NCBI RefSeq assembly: GCF_014489415.1
Contig: NZ_CP060822.1
Span: 3,147,501 to 3,211,500, forward strand
Origin: Cylindrospermopsis curvispora GIHE-G1
GTDB taxonomy: Bacteria; Cyanobacteriota; Cyanobacteriia; Cyanobacteriales; Nostocaceae
Length of the DNA: 64,000 nt
Direction: 5' to 3'
Both the position numbers and the translations under genes were made by a program. The notes under the pieces were generated by a model. The model had not been told where the DNA came from, did not search any database, and was given only the letters and a program-made list of their open reading frames with translations. This document shows, piece after piece, positions 48,404 through 57,063 of this stretch (positions are counted from its first letter, which is position 1; every line of letters begins with the position of its first letter).

Positions 48404-49975
48404 CTAATTCTTTGCTATTTGTGACTGTGGTCTGATTTGATCTGCTGTTTGTTCGCGCACTTTTGCCCCAAACTGTTTTAGCAGGATATCTTTCAATATC
48501 GGTTGCAGGTCTTCACAAGCAACACTTTTCTGAATACAGGTTCCTAACCTAGCATCTTTGCCAACTTTTCCACCCATATAAATGTCAACGCCTTCCAACG
48601 TTTGCCCATTTTTTCGCACTTTGGTTCCCATTAGTCCAATATCCGCCACTTGAGGTTGTCCGCAGGAGTTTGGACACCCTGTCCAGTGAATACGTACGGG
48701 CTTTGATAGGATTAATTCCTGTTCTAACGCCTCAGTCATGGCTATAGCCCGTTTCTTAGTTTCTATGAGGGCAAAATTGCAAAACTGGGCCCCAGTGCAG
48801 GACACAACTGATCGCATTAATAAACCAGGACTGACACTGAATTTTTTCAATATTGGTTCGGTCAGAAGTGTGTTTAATGCAGAATCGTGAATATTGGGAA
48901 TGATGGCATTCTGCTCAACCGTAAACCTTATTTCTCCGCTACCATAAACTTCTGCTAGTCTGGCCAGTTCAAACATATCATCCGCAGTTAGTCTCCCCAC
49001 GGGAATGTTTAATCCCACATAATTTAACCCCGGTTGTTTTTGGGGGTAAACGCCAATGTGATCTCGTTTTTCCCAATCTATTTCATCTTTGGGCGCTGCG
49101 GTTTGCAAGCTTTTTCCCCATTGTTTTTCCACTTCATCCCGGAATTTTTCTAACCCCCATTCATCAATTAACCACATTAATCTAGCTTTTTGCCGGTTTA
49201 AACGTAAACCATGGTCTCGAAATATCTCTACTATGGCTTTAGATAGACTAACTACTTCTTCTGGTTTTACCCAAACATTTAAGGGAATAGCAGCTTCACA
49301 CCGTTTACCTGAGAAAAATCCACCAACTAAAACGTTAAAACCAAATCCTTCTTTAAATGCTGGTACAAATGCCAAATCGTTAATTTCTGCATGAATGGAA
49401 TTATCTTTTCCTCCAGTAACCGCAATATTAAACTTACGAGGAAGATTGGTAAACTCTGGATTACCTTCCCCCCTATTAGTTAGCAGATCCTGTATTTGCT
49501 GCACCAATTCTCTGGTGTCATACAACTCGTTGGCATCTAAACCCGCCAGGGGATCACCCGTAATATTACGTACATTATCCATACCAGACTGAATACTGGT
49601 CAACCCGACTTTGTGAAATTTGTTAAAGATATTCGGAATATCTGAAAAATCTATGCCACGAAGTTGTATATTTTGTCTAGTAGTGATGTCCGCGCTGCCT
49701 TCCTTATCGTAACGCTGTATCACTTCCGCTAAAACACACATTTGAGTGCTAGTTAGAATACCATTAGGTATCCGCATTCGCATCATAAACTTACCGGGGG
49801 TCACTGGACGAAAAAACACACCCAACCATTTTAGGCGGTGGTTGAGGTCATTTTCTTCCATGGATTCCCAACCTTTACGAGCAAATTCGCTGATTTCTTG
49901 TTTGACTAGTAATCCGTCCTTTTCAGCTTTTAATTTCTCGAACTTATTGAGCTTTTCGCTACCTGTTTCTGTCAT
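48404..49975 (-). CDS. nirA: Ferredoxin-nitrite reductase
   Basis: A 523-aa siroheme/4Fe-4S enzyme that reduces nitrite to ammonium with six electrons from ferredoxin. The cluster ligands lie in SCTGAQFCNFAL and CPNSCGQPQ. Siroheme contacts include TTRQNIQLRGI and GGKDNSIHAEINDLAFVP. The N-terminus NKFEKLKAEKDGLLVKQEIS is typical of the cyanobacterial enzyme. It is the first gene of the nitrate operon and has a clear NtcA-type promoter about 120 bp upstream. It ends 11 bp before nrtA. Confidence 0.97.
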   Translation of the reverse strand: MTETGSEKLNKFEKLKAEKDGLLVKQEISEFARKGWESMEENDLNHRLKWLGVFFRPVTPGKFMMRMRIPNGILTSTQMCVLAEVIQRYDKEGSADITTRQNIQLRGIDFSDIPNIFNKFHKVGLTSIQSGMDNVRNITGDPLAGLDANELYDTRELVQQIQDLLTNRGEGNPEFTNLPRKFNIAVTGGKDNSIHAEINDLAFVPAFKEGFGFNVLVGGFFSGKRCEAAIPLNVWVKPEEVVSLSKAIVEIFRDHGLRLNRQKARLMWLIDEWGLEKFRDEVEKQWGKSLQTAAPKDEIDWEKRDHIGVYPQKQPGLNYVGLNIPVGRLTADDMFELARLAEVYGSGEIRFTVEQNAIIPNIHDSALNTLLTEPILKKFSVSPGLLMRSVVSCTGAQFCNFALIETKKRAIAMTEALEQELILSKPVRIHWTGCPNSCGQPQVADIGLMGTKVRKNGQTLEGVDIYMGGKVGKDARLGTCIQKSVACEDLQPILKDILLKQFGAKVREQTADQIRPQSQIAKN

Positions 49976-50097
49976 AGGTTTTTAGTGAACAGGATGTGGT
50001 TGATTATGGATCCGTGTTCTTAAATCGTGCCAACCACCCACCGAAAAACAACTGATCGTAGTTCTCTGGTAGGGGTTGTAACAATTTCGATATTGAT

Positions 50098-50139
50098 AAC
50101 CTAGGGCAAATTTCGGGAAGGATTCGTATACTCAGTTAC
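50098..50139 (-). promoter_or_regulatory. NtcA-activated class II promoter of the nirA operon
   Basis: On the minus strand the palindrome GTA-ACTGAGTA-TAC (50126-50139) is followed, after exactly 22 nt, by TAGGTT (50098-50103), which fits the TAN3T -10 box. This matches the established architecture of NtcA-dependent promoters, where NtcA with 2-oxoglutarate activates under nitrogen limitation. The leader to nirA is about 115 nt. Confidence 0.88.
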
Positions 50140-50214
50140 GGAATTCTCAGAAATTATCGGCTGTTGTGCAGATTTTGCATTTATTATTGTCATTTTTTAC
50201 ATAGGAAATGATTT

Positions 50215-50649
50215 ATGAAAAGACGTGAGTTTTTCCAGTGGGTGGGTTTAAGTTTATTAGCTAGTTCTTTACCTGTAGCATTTGCCGCTTTGACATCAGA
50301 GGATGATACATTGGCATCACCAACGCCAAACAAAGCGGCTAAAGACTGGCAGAAAATCGGAAGTGTTGCCCAATTGGATAAAAATGGGCAACTACTGGTA
50401 GAGAATTCCCCTATAGGGGCGGTTTTGGTGGTGGGAACATCTAAAAAACCAAAGAACTTAATAGCAGTTAGACCTAACTGTACTCATCAAGGTTGTACCG
50501 TGGAATGGAAAAGTAATCAATTCGCTTGTCCTTGTCATGGAGCAAGATTTAGTGCTAATGGTAAGGTAAAGAACGGTCCAGCTGAAAAACCTTTGAGAAC
50601 CTATTTGGCTAAAATCGAAGCTGGTTCTGTTTTTGTTAAACCGGTCTGA
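50215..50649 (+). CDS. Tat-exported or anchored Rieske [2Fe-2S] protein
   Basis: A 144-aa protein. The N-terminus MKRREFFQWVGLSLLASSLP is a twin-arginine signal or anchor. The Rieske motifs are complete: NCTHQGCTVEW and ACPCHGARFSANG. It is smaller than PetC and lacks its N-terminal features, so it is an auxiliary Rieske protein. It is divergent from nirA and its upstream region contains the nirA NtcA palindrome about 76 bp away, but no well-placed -10 box is seen on this side. The electron partner is unknown. Confidence 0.85.
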   Translation: MKRREFFQWVGLSLLASSLPVAFAALTSEDDTLASPTPNKAAKDWQKIGSVAQLDKNGQLLVENSPIGAVLVVGTSKKPKNLIAVRPNCTHQGCTVEWKSNQFACPCHGARFSANGKVKNGPAEKPLRTYLAKIEAGSVFVKPV

Positions 50650-50785
50650 AACCCACATTCCGCACTAATCCTCTCTTGCATAGGTGGTAATTCAATTACA
50701 TTACCACCAACATAACCGTTTAATTATCAAAAAGAGTTGCAAAAAGTACCATCTTGCCGTTGTACTAAGCGGTCCCATCCATGGA

Positions 50786-52117
50786 TTAGCAAGTCCTAAT
50801 TAAATCCTCCATTAAATCTTCTACTCCTGCAACTGGTAATATCCTAATATTCAATTCCTTAGACACCTGTGCTACCGTCATATCATCTAAAAATACTAAT
50901 TCACCATGTTTGAGCATGATGCTAGGTAATAATAAACTGTCACCTAAATCCTTCCCTTTCAGGTGGTAGAGTAAATCATGTCCAGTTAATAACCCGGTAA
51001 CGGTGATATTTTGTCCCCAATAGTCACTATATAGTGCAACCATATTTACCCTTAAACCTTCAACCCTATTTAACCTATCAACCAGGGGTGTAAATGCTTT
51101 CTCTACTGCATTTCCCACTACCCAAGTTAATGTTTTCTCAGGATAAATTTTTGCCGGTAGTAATTTATTCGCTACTTGATTAAATTCCTTCATAAATAAT
51201 CTTATGGAACCTACTCCGTTATCTATTTGCGGATATTCTTCATACTCCTCCTGTGCTGGTAGTTCCTCACCACCAATTAAAAACCATTCATCCGCTAACC
51301 AGACTACTCGAGAATCATATTTTTGCTTAAATTCTTGACCAAGCATTTCTACCTGACCTATTACTTCCCTGGCTTTTTCTCTGGTTACGGGAATTAACTC
51401 ATCTTGTGGGGGACGAAATCTGGTTAAACCCACAGGAACTACTGCTACTGATGCTACTGTGGGTACTTCCCCCATATAAAAGGATGCTAAATCTCTTAGT
51501 GTTCTTTCCAGGTGCGGACCATCATTAATCCCAGGACAAACTACTACTTGAGCATGAATTTGTAAGCGTCTTGCTTGAAACCATTTAATTTGCTCTAAAA
51601 TCTCTCCAGCTCGACTATTTTTTAACAGTCTAATTCTTATTTCTGGTTCTGTTGCATGAACTGAAACATATAAGGGTGATAGTCTCATTTGTTCAATTCT
51701 TTGCCATTCTCTTGCAGGTAAATTGGTCAGGGTTAAATAGGAACCATACAAGAAACTTAAACGATAATCATCATCTTTTAAATATAAGCTGGAGCGTTTA
51801 CCAGGTGGTTGCTGGTCAATAAAACAAAAGGGACAGCGATTATTACATTGAATTAAGTTATCAAATAAGGCTGTGGCAAATTCTATTCCTAGGTCTTGGT
51901 CGTAGTCTTTCTCAATTTCAACTTGATGAATTTTACCATGTTTATCTAATACTTCTATTTCCAAAATTTCATCTGCACACAAAAACTGATAATCTATTAA
52001 ATCTCGAGGTTTGATTCCGTTAATGCTCACAATGGCATCACCTGCTTCAAATCCAACCTCAGCAGCAATGGATTCGGTTATAACACTGGTAATTTTTGCC
52101 GGTTTAATCTCAGACAT
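50786..52117 (-). CDS. PDZ/radical-SAM-like FeS protein (TIGR03279, DUF512)
   Basis: A 443-aa protein almost universal in cyanobacteria. A PDZ-like domain occupies residues 8-65 (SIAAEVGFEAGDAIVSINGI, KPRDLIDYQ). It is followed by the cluster motif CNNRCPFCFIDQ (C-x3-C-x2-C as in radical SAM enzymes), KDDDYRLSFLYGSYLTLTNL and SVHATEPEIRIRLLKN. The DUF512 part has CPGINDGPHLERTLRDL and GGEELPAQEEY. The reaction is unknown. It precedes no obvious partner; uppP is 43 bp upstream on the same strand. Confidence 0.9.
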   Translation of the reverse strand: MSEIKPAKITSVITESIAAEVGFEAGDAIVSINGIKPRDLIDYQFLCADEILEIEVLDKHGKIHQVEIEKDYDQDLGIEFATALFDNLIQCNNRCPFCFIDQQPPGKRSSLYLKDDDYRLSFLYGSYLTLTNLPAREWQRIEQMRLSPLYVSVHATEPEIRIRLLKNSRAGEILEQIKWFQARRLQIHAQVVVCPGINDGPHLERTLRDLASFYMGEVPTVASVAVVPVGLTRFRPPQDELIPVTREKAREVIGQVEMLGQEFKQKYDSRVVWLADEWFLIGGEELPAQEEYEEYPQIDNGVGSIRLFMKEFNQVANKLLPAKIYPEKTLTWVVGNAVEKAFTPLVDRLNRVEGLRVNMVALYSDYWGQNITVTGLLTGHDLLYHLKGKDLGDSLLLPSIMLKHGELVFLDDMTVAQVSKELNIRILPVAGVEDLMEDLIRTC

Positions 52118-52160
52118 GATAATTTTTAACAGCTTTATTTTAGACTAGTATCAATTTTTG

Positions 52161-53066
52161 TCACCCCTGCCAACCATTAGCAAGTGCCAATAAAATCGCT
52201 CCACCAAAAGCTAGTCTATACCAAACAAAGATAAAAGTGTCTTTAGTTTGTAAATAACGAATTAAAAATGCAATTGACAGGTATGAAAAAATAAAGGTCG
52301 AGATAATTCCTATAACCAATAACAAAACTATATTCTCTGGTAATTGCCCCTCTTGAAACAAATGAAATATTTTTAAGCTCTTGTATAGGGTGGCTATGGT
52401 CAAGGTGGGAAAACCTAATAAAAATGAAAATTTTGCTGCTGTGTCCCTTTCTAGTCCTAAAAACAAGGCTGTGGTCAATGTGGAACCAGAACGGGAAACC
52501 CCAGGAATTAAGGCCAGGGATTGTCCTATCCCTACTAAAATACCATCTCGAATTTGCAAGTGATCAAATCCCCGCTTGCGATCGCCAATTTTTTCAGCCA
52601 ATCCCAATAAAATGGCCATGACCACTGACATTGTACCAATAATTAGGGCGCTTTCGGGCAAAATGTCCTTTAACAAAAAACCAAGAACTAGTGCTGGTAT
52701 GGTGCCCACAGCAATACCTATTACAATTTTCCACTCTTCCCTTTGCCAATCTTTATCCTTAAATCCTTCCACTGCTCCTTGAATAATACTAGCAATCAAT
52801 GACCGAAAATACAATAAGATTGCTACCACACTGCCAAATTGAATCGCATCAACAAAGTCTTTAGCCCCTAACTCTTTCCAACCAAATACTTTAGTAAAAA
52901 TTAATAAGTGAGCTGTACTACTAATCGGTAAAAATTCGGTAATGCCCTGAACTATACCCAGAATAAATGCTTGTAACCACTCTAGATTAGCTTGATTGCT
53001 GTTGTCTGCCACACCAAAGATTGGTAATAATAGTAACTCGTTAGCTGTTCCTAAGATTGTGATCAT
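52161..53066 (-). CDS. uppP: Undecaprenyl-diphosphatase
   Basis: A 301-aa membrane enzyme (BacA/UppP) that recycles the undecaprenyl carrier for peptidoglycan synthesis. The two catalytic regions are LGIVQGITEFLPISSTAHL (with the E-x3-E-type motif and PISSTAH) and LALIPGVSRSGSTLTTAL. Eight helices are visible. The N-terminus carries about 28 extra residues before the first family helix (LEWLQAFILGIVQG), so a start further in is possible. It probably forms a unit with the radical-SAM-like gene. Confidence 0.94.
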   Translation of the reverse strand: MITILGTANELLLLPIFGVADNSNQANLEWLQAFILGIVQGITEFLPISSTAHLLIFTKVFGWKELGAKDFVDAIQFGSVVAILLYFRSLIASIIQGAVEGFKDKDWQREEWKIVIGIAVGTIPALVLGFLLKDILPESALIIGTMSVVMAILLGLAEKIGDRKRGFDHLQIRDGILVGIGQSLALIPGVSRSGSTLTTALFLGLERDTAAKFSFLLGFPTLTIATLYKSLKIFHLFQEGQLPENIVLLLVIGIISTFIFSYLSIAFLIRYLQTKDTFIFVWYRLAFGGAILLALANGWQG

Positions 53067-53291
53067 GAATTAGACCCCTAAAAATATAGCTTTAAATGTA
53101 GCTACAAAACGCCTTGACGGACTACAGGTGTTTGCCTGATACGATGACATATCCTAGCAAGTTATTCTCAAATTGTCCAACCTAACAGTTCATTTTTTGC
53201 CCCTTGTGCTTTACAATCAAAATACCCCTGGGGGGGATTTTACAGTGTGATACTGTAGAAAGGTAAAGTTTAGTAACAAATATTAAAAACT

Positions 53292-54080
53292 TTGATTAAT
53301 AAAACACTCTCATCCTACAAAACTGTGAACTCCTCTATTAAAAATGATTTACATACCTCTGAGAGCAAGGCCATAAGTATAGATGAGTTCCATTCTCCTC
53401 TCTTCCTATTACCCGCCTTACCGAAAGCGATCGCCACTAGTCAAAGTTGGTTAATATTTGGAGCTGCGGTGTTTTTAGTATCCGTACCTGTATTTATAGA
53501 AGCGCCCCTAGTGCGATCTTTACCGACTATAAGTCTAGCCATTACTGGATTGTGGGTGTGGTTAAGTTTACAATTAATGTCCAATGAAAAAACTTATATT
53601 TGGGGTGATTTACTTTTAGGATTTAGTCTTACCTGGTTAACAGGGGCAATTTACTGGGGTTGGTTACGGTGGGAACCACTGTGGCACTTACCCATAGAAT
53701 CCATATGTTTACCCATGGCACTTTGGTGTTTACACAGAAACTGGGGTAAGATTGGTAACTGGTTTTATCTTGGCTCTCTATTTGGTACAGTCCTAACGGA
53801 TGTATATTATTACCTAGTAGACCTAATGCCCTATTGGCGGCAAATTATGCGAACTGATGTCCTGGGAGCATCACAAATATTTAAAAACGCCTTATTACAA
53901 GTACAAACTCCCTGGGGAGAAGCCTGGGCCATAGTTTTAGTTTTATCACTATTAGTTGCTGGTTTACTACCATTAAAAAATAAACAAAAGCATTGGTATG
54001 CATTTAGTGGAGCAGTTTTAAGTACAATCCTAGTAGACAGCCTATTTCTAGTAGCTGCGATTCTGGCTAAAAATTCTTAA
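53292..54080 (+). CDS. DUF3120 membrane protein
   Basis: A protein of up to 262 aa with about six membrane helices (WLIFGAAVFLVSVPVFIEAP, LAITGLWVWLSLQLM, WGDLLLGFSLTWLTGAIYWG, WAIVLVLSLLVAGLLP). The Trp-rich blocks GWLRWEPLWHLPIESICLP and DVYYYLVDLMPYWRQIM are typical of the cyanobacterial DUF3120 family of unknown function. There is no ATG at a sensible place. TTG at 53292 and GTG at 53325 are possible starts, and neither has a clear Shine-Dalgarno. psbU follows 147 bp downstream. Confidence 0.8.
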   Translation: MINKTLSSYKTVNSSIKNDLHTSESKAISIDEFHSPLFLLPALPKAIATSQSWLIFGAAVFLVSVPVFIEAPLVRSLPTISLAITGLWVWLSLQLMSNEKTYIWGDLLLGFSLTWLTGAIYWGWLRWEPLWHLPIESICLPMALWCLHRNWGKIGNWFYLGSLFGTVLTDVYYYLVDLMPYWRQIMRTDVLGASQIFKNALLQVQTPWGEAWAIVLVLSLLVAGLLPLKNKQKHWYAFSGAVLSTILVDSLFLVAAILAKNS

Positions 54081-54227
54081 CCATGGGAGAGCAGCTAAGT
54101 CATAGAGTGTCAATCAGAAGTTGTATAGTAGTTTTTGACTCCTACAAACATTCCCTCAGTGGAATGAGAGCGGACTACCCGTGGTTAAAAGAGTTGATTT
54201 TTGTTTGATGGAAAGAGGAAAAAAATT

Positions 54228-54656
54228 GTGAAAGGATTAGTGCGTTTATTAACAGTTTTTAGTTTGTTACTCGGATGCTGGGGATGGTTAGGAACAACCC
54301 AAACAGCTCAAGCTTGGGATTTTAGCCATGTTAACCTACCCCAAACGCCAATTTTGGCAATTGCTCGCCAAAATAAAGCTGATCAGAAACTAGCAACGGA
54401 TTTTGGCAAAAAAATAGACTTGAATAATACCAACATTGCTCGATTCCAGGGGATCAGAGGGTTTTATCCGGTTCTGGCTAAAAAAATCATTGCTAATGCT
54501 CCCTATGCTAAAGTAGAAGACGTGTTGGAAATTGAGGGTTTGAGCAATCGCCAGAAAAAACTGCTACAAAATAATTTAAGTCAATTTACCGTAACAACAT
54601 ACGATGCTGAATTCAATGAAGGCGATGATCGTATTAACAACGGTATTTACAGATAA
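54228..54656 (+). CDS. psbU: Photosystem II 12-kDa extrinsic protein PsbU
   Basis: The product is 142 aa from GTG at 54228, which has AGAGGA about 8 nt upstream. The earlier frame from 54201 is rejected. A lumenal signal peptide (VRLLTVFSLLLGCWGWLGTT, cut after AQA) precedes a mature part with KKIDLNNTNIARFQGIRGFY, ANAPYAKVEDVLEIEGLSNR and a helix-hairpin-helix fold. PsbU binds the lumenal side of PSII and stabilises the oxygen-evolving Mn cluster. It is followed by nadB on the same strand. Confidence 0.95.
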   Translation: MKGLVRLLTVFSLLLGCWGWLGTTQTAQAWDFSHVNLPQTPILAIARQNKADQKLATDFGKKIDLNNTNIARFQGIRGFYPVLAKKIIANAPYAKVEDVLEIEGLSNRQKKLLQNNLSQFTVTTYDAEFNEGDDRINNGIYR

Positions 54657-54682
54657 GACAAATACCTAATGGGTGAGGAGGG

Positions 54683-56407
54683 GTGAAAAATTTTCTCCCC
54701 CTAATCTCCCATTTTCTGATTCCTTGTTTATACCCATATACCTTAACCTTGACTGAAATAGATATTAATCAGACATTTGATGTACTAGTAGTAGGTGCTG
54801 GTGCGGCTGGACTATACACAGCTTTATGTTTACCTGCATCCTTACGAATTGGCTTAATTACTAAAGAAAATCTTACCCTATCTGCTAGTGATTGGGCCCA
54901 GGGTGGTATTGCTGCTGCCATATCCCCAGAGGATTCACCAAAACTCCATATTGAGGACACCTTAAAAGCTGGTGCAGGTTTATGTGATATTAAATCAGTA
55001 GAATTCTTAGCTCATAAAGCTCCCGATTGCATTCAGGCATTAGTAAACTTGGGTGTGGCCTTTGATCGTCATGGTACAACCCTAGCCTTAACCTTAGAAG
55101 CTGCTCATTCCCGTCATCGAGTGCTCCACGCAGCAGATACTACAGGTAGGGAAGTAACCACCACCCTAGCAAATCAAGTATTATGTCGTCCTAATATTCA
55201 AGTGATTCAACAGGCTTTAGCCCTTTCTATTTGGTTAGATGGAAAAACTGGACACTGTCAGGGAATTAGTCTGTTTTATGAAGGAGAAGTAACTTGGCTA
55301 AGAGCAGGTGCAGTGGTTTTAGCCACAGGTGGCGGAGGTCAAGTATTTGCTCAAACTACTAATCCAGCAGTCAGTACAGGTGATGGGGTGGCCATAGCTT
55401 GGCGCTCGGGTGCGGTTATTCGCGATCCAGAATTTGTGCAATTTCATCCTACTGCTTTAATAAAACCAGGAAGGTTTTTAATTAGTGAAGCTGTACGAGG
55501 GGAGGGAGCCCACTTAATTGATGATCAGGGGCGACGTTTTGCATTTGATTATCATCCCGCAGGTGAACTAGCACCTAGAGATGTGGTCAGCAGAGCTATA
55601 TTTAGTCATCTACAACATACCACAAATGATCTAACCACCGCCCATGTTTGGTTAGATATGCGTCCCATAGATCCGGATAAAATTCGCCAAAGGTTTCCTA
55701 ATATTATTAAAGTTTGCCAATACTGGTCCATAGATGTATTTAGTCAACCTATTCCCGTATCCCCCGCAGCCCATTATTGGATGGGTGGTATTCTCACGAA
55801 CTTAGAAAATAGCACTTCCATTCCCGGTTTATATGCTGTGGGAGAAACTGCTAGTACTGGTGTTCATGGTGCCAATCGTCTGGCCAGTAATTCCCTATTA
55901 GAATGTATAGTGTTTGGGGCTCAGATGGCTAATTGCCAATTGCCCACCCCTTCCACACCATCCCACTCACACCCCAGTTTCTGGGAATGTAATTTATCCA
56001 CCTGGGAAAGCCAACAATCACTATTAGAAGGTATGAGAGAAAATTTGCCCCGACTGGTTTGGCAAAGTGCGGGTATTTGTCGAGAACAAGTAAGTCTAGA
56101 CCAGGCGATCGCCCAGGTTGTATTTTGGCAAGGGGAATTTGCCAGTTTACCTTTGAGTCAGTTTTTAAAAACCTTACCTGGTGGAACACCAGCTAAATTT
56201 AATTATTCCGATATCAATCTGTTATTACGTCTATGGGCAGAAACCCAAAATTTATTAGATGTAGCTTATTTAATTCTTAAAAGTGCTGCTTTTAGGAAAG
56301 AAAGTCGAGGTGGACATTATCGTTCAGATTATCCGGAAGTGGCTAATGAATGGCAAGTGCACACAATGATCCAACATAATCATTGGTGGAAATCTGAGGG
56401 AATTTAG
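54683..56407 (+). CDS. nadB: L-aspartate oxidase
   Basis: Up to 574 aa. This FAD enzyme oxidises aspartate to iminoaspartate, the first step of NAD synthesis. The FAD motif FDVLVVGAGAAGLYTALCLP, SDWAQGGIAAAISPEDSP, the active-site block AHSRHRVLHAADTTGREVTT and HGANRLASNSLLECIVFGAQ are clear. The GTG at 54683 adds about 22 hydrophobic residues that family members lack. The TTG at 54749 (TEIDINQTFDVLVVG) would give the usual N-terminus, so the true start is uncertain. The C-terminus ends 4 nt into the convergent PD-(D/E)XK-like gene. Confidence 0.93.
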   Translation: MKNFLPLISHFLIPCLYPYTLTLTEIDINQTFDVLVVGAGAAGLYTALCLPASLRIGLITKENLTLSASDWAQGGIAAAISPEDSPKLHIEDTLKAGAGLCDIKSVEFLAHKAPDCIQALVNLGVAFDRHGTTLALTLEAAHSRHRVLHAADTTGREVTTTLANQVLCRPNIQVIQQALALSIWLDGKTGHCQGISLFYEGEVTWLRAGAVVLATGGGGQVFAQTTNPAVSTGDGVAIAWRSGAVIRDPEFVQFHPTALIKPGRFLISEAVRGEGAHLIDDQGRRFAFDYHPAGELAPRDVVSRAIFSHLQHTTNDLTTAHVWLDMRPIDPDKIRQRFPNIIKVCQYWSIDVFSQPIPVSPAAHYWMGGILTNLENSTSIPGLYAVGETASTGVHGANRLASNSLLECIVFGAQMANCQLPTPSTPSHSHPSFWECNLSTWESQQSLLEGMRENLPRLVWQSAGICREQVSLDQAIAQVVFWQGEFASLPLSQFLKTLPGGTPAKFNYSDINLLLRLWAETQNLLDVAYLILKSAAFRKESRGGHYRSDYPEVANEWQVHTMIQHNHWWKSEGI

Positions 56408-57015
56408 GACGAAAAACTATCGGTTACCATCCAAACTAAAATTCCTAGTATGGAATCAATGGGAGGGAGTGGGTAGTCAGTTAAATCAATAGTCACTGTA
56501 GTTTGTGTGAGTTGTAAAAACCGCCAGACAGTACCATTGGTAACAACACCATAGATGGTAGGAATGGGTTGATTATTAATTTCATTAAATTTTTGAGCGC
56601 CAATCATTTCCGCCATGCACTGTCCAATTCCTGGGTTCAAGTCTGCTTTTTTTGCTTCTACAATTATTACCGCTGGGGCTTCAATTTCTAACTGTTCCGG
56701 TGAACGACTCAGGAGAAAATCGCAAACCCCAGTTAATCCTAAACCATTGTCTACATTAAAGTCCACTCCAGAAAACAAACTTACTTTCCCCTTTAAAATT
56801 TTACGCACTTCCACCAGAACCGGACTAATGATTAGCTCAGATCTGGCTTTTTCACTCCCCATTGCTATTGCTAAAGGCAAAGTTTCTTGTAAAAAGGATG
56901 TGAGTGTACTACTAGCAGTAATTGGTTGGATTTGTGGGAGAAATTTTTGGTCTTCAACTGTATTGATTCCAAAAGTTTGCTTGACTTTTTTCAGGGTGAA
57001 ATCACTGTATGACAT
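56404..57015 (-). CDS. PD-(D/E)XK nuclease-like protein of unknown role
   Basis: The product is 203 aa from the ATG at 57015. The core has ARSELIISPVLVEVRKILKG, GVDFNVDNGLGLTGVCDFLL and VIIVEAKKADLNPGIGQCMAEM, giving the E...D...E-x-K order of the restriction-endonuclease fold, then YGVVTNGTVWRFLQL. Such proteins in cyanobacteria are often annotated as hypothetical or as restriction-type domains. No methylase or other restriction gene is adjacent. It could act on DNA in repair, or be a relic. It is tail-to-tail with nadB (4-nt overlap). Confidence 0.75.
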   Translation of the reverse strand: MSYSDFTLKKVKQTFGINTVEDQKFLPQIQPITASSTLTSFLQETLPLAIAMGSEKARSELIISPVLVEVRKILKGKVSLFSGVDFNVDNGLGLTGVCDFLLSRSPEQLEIEAPAVIIVEAKKADLNPGIGQCMAEMIGAQKFNEINNQPIPTIYGVVTNGTVWRFLQLTQTTVTIDLTDYPLPPIDSILGILVWMVTDSFSS

Positions 57016-57063
57016 AGAACAATTTACCACCTCTATAATCTGCTTCCCCAGCTCCCTACACCA

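Noticed and set aside
50140-50214. NtcA-dependent promoter for the Rieske gene
   Set aside because: The palindrome is symmetrical, but 22 nt downstream on this strand the sequence is TGTTGT, not TAN3T, so the call is made only for nirA.
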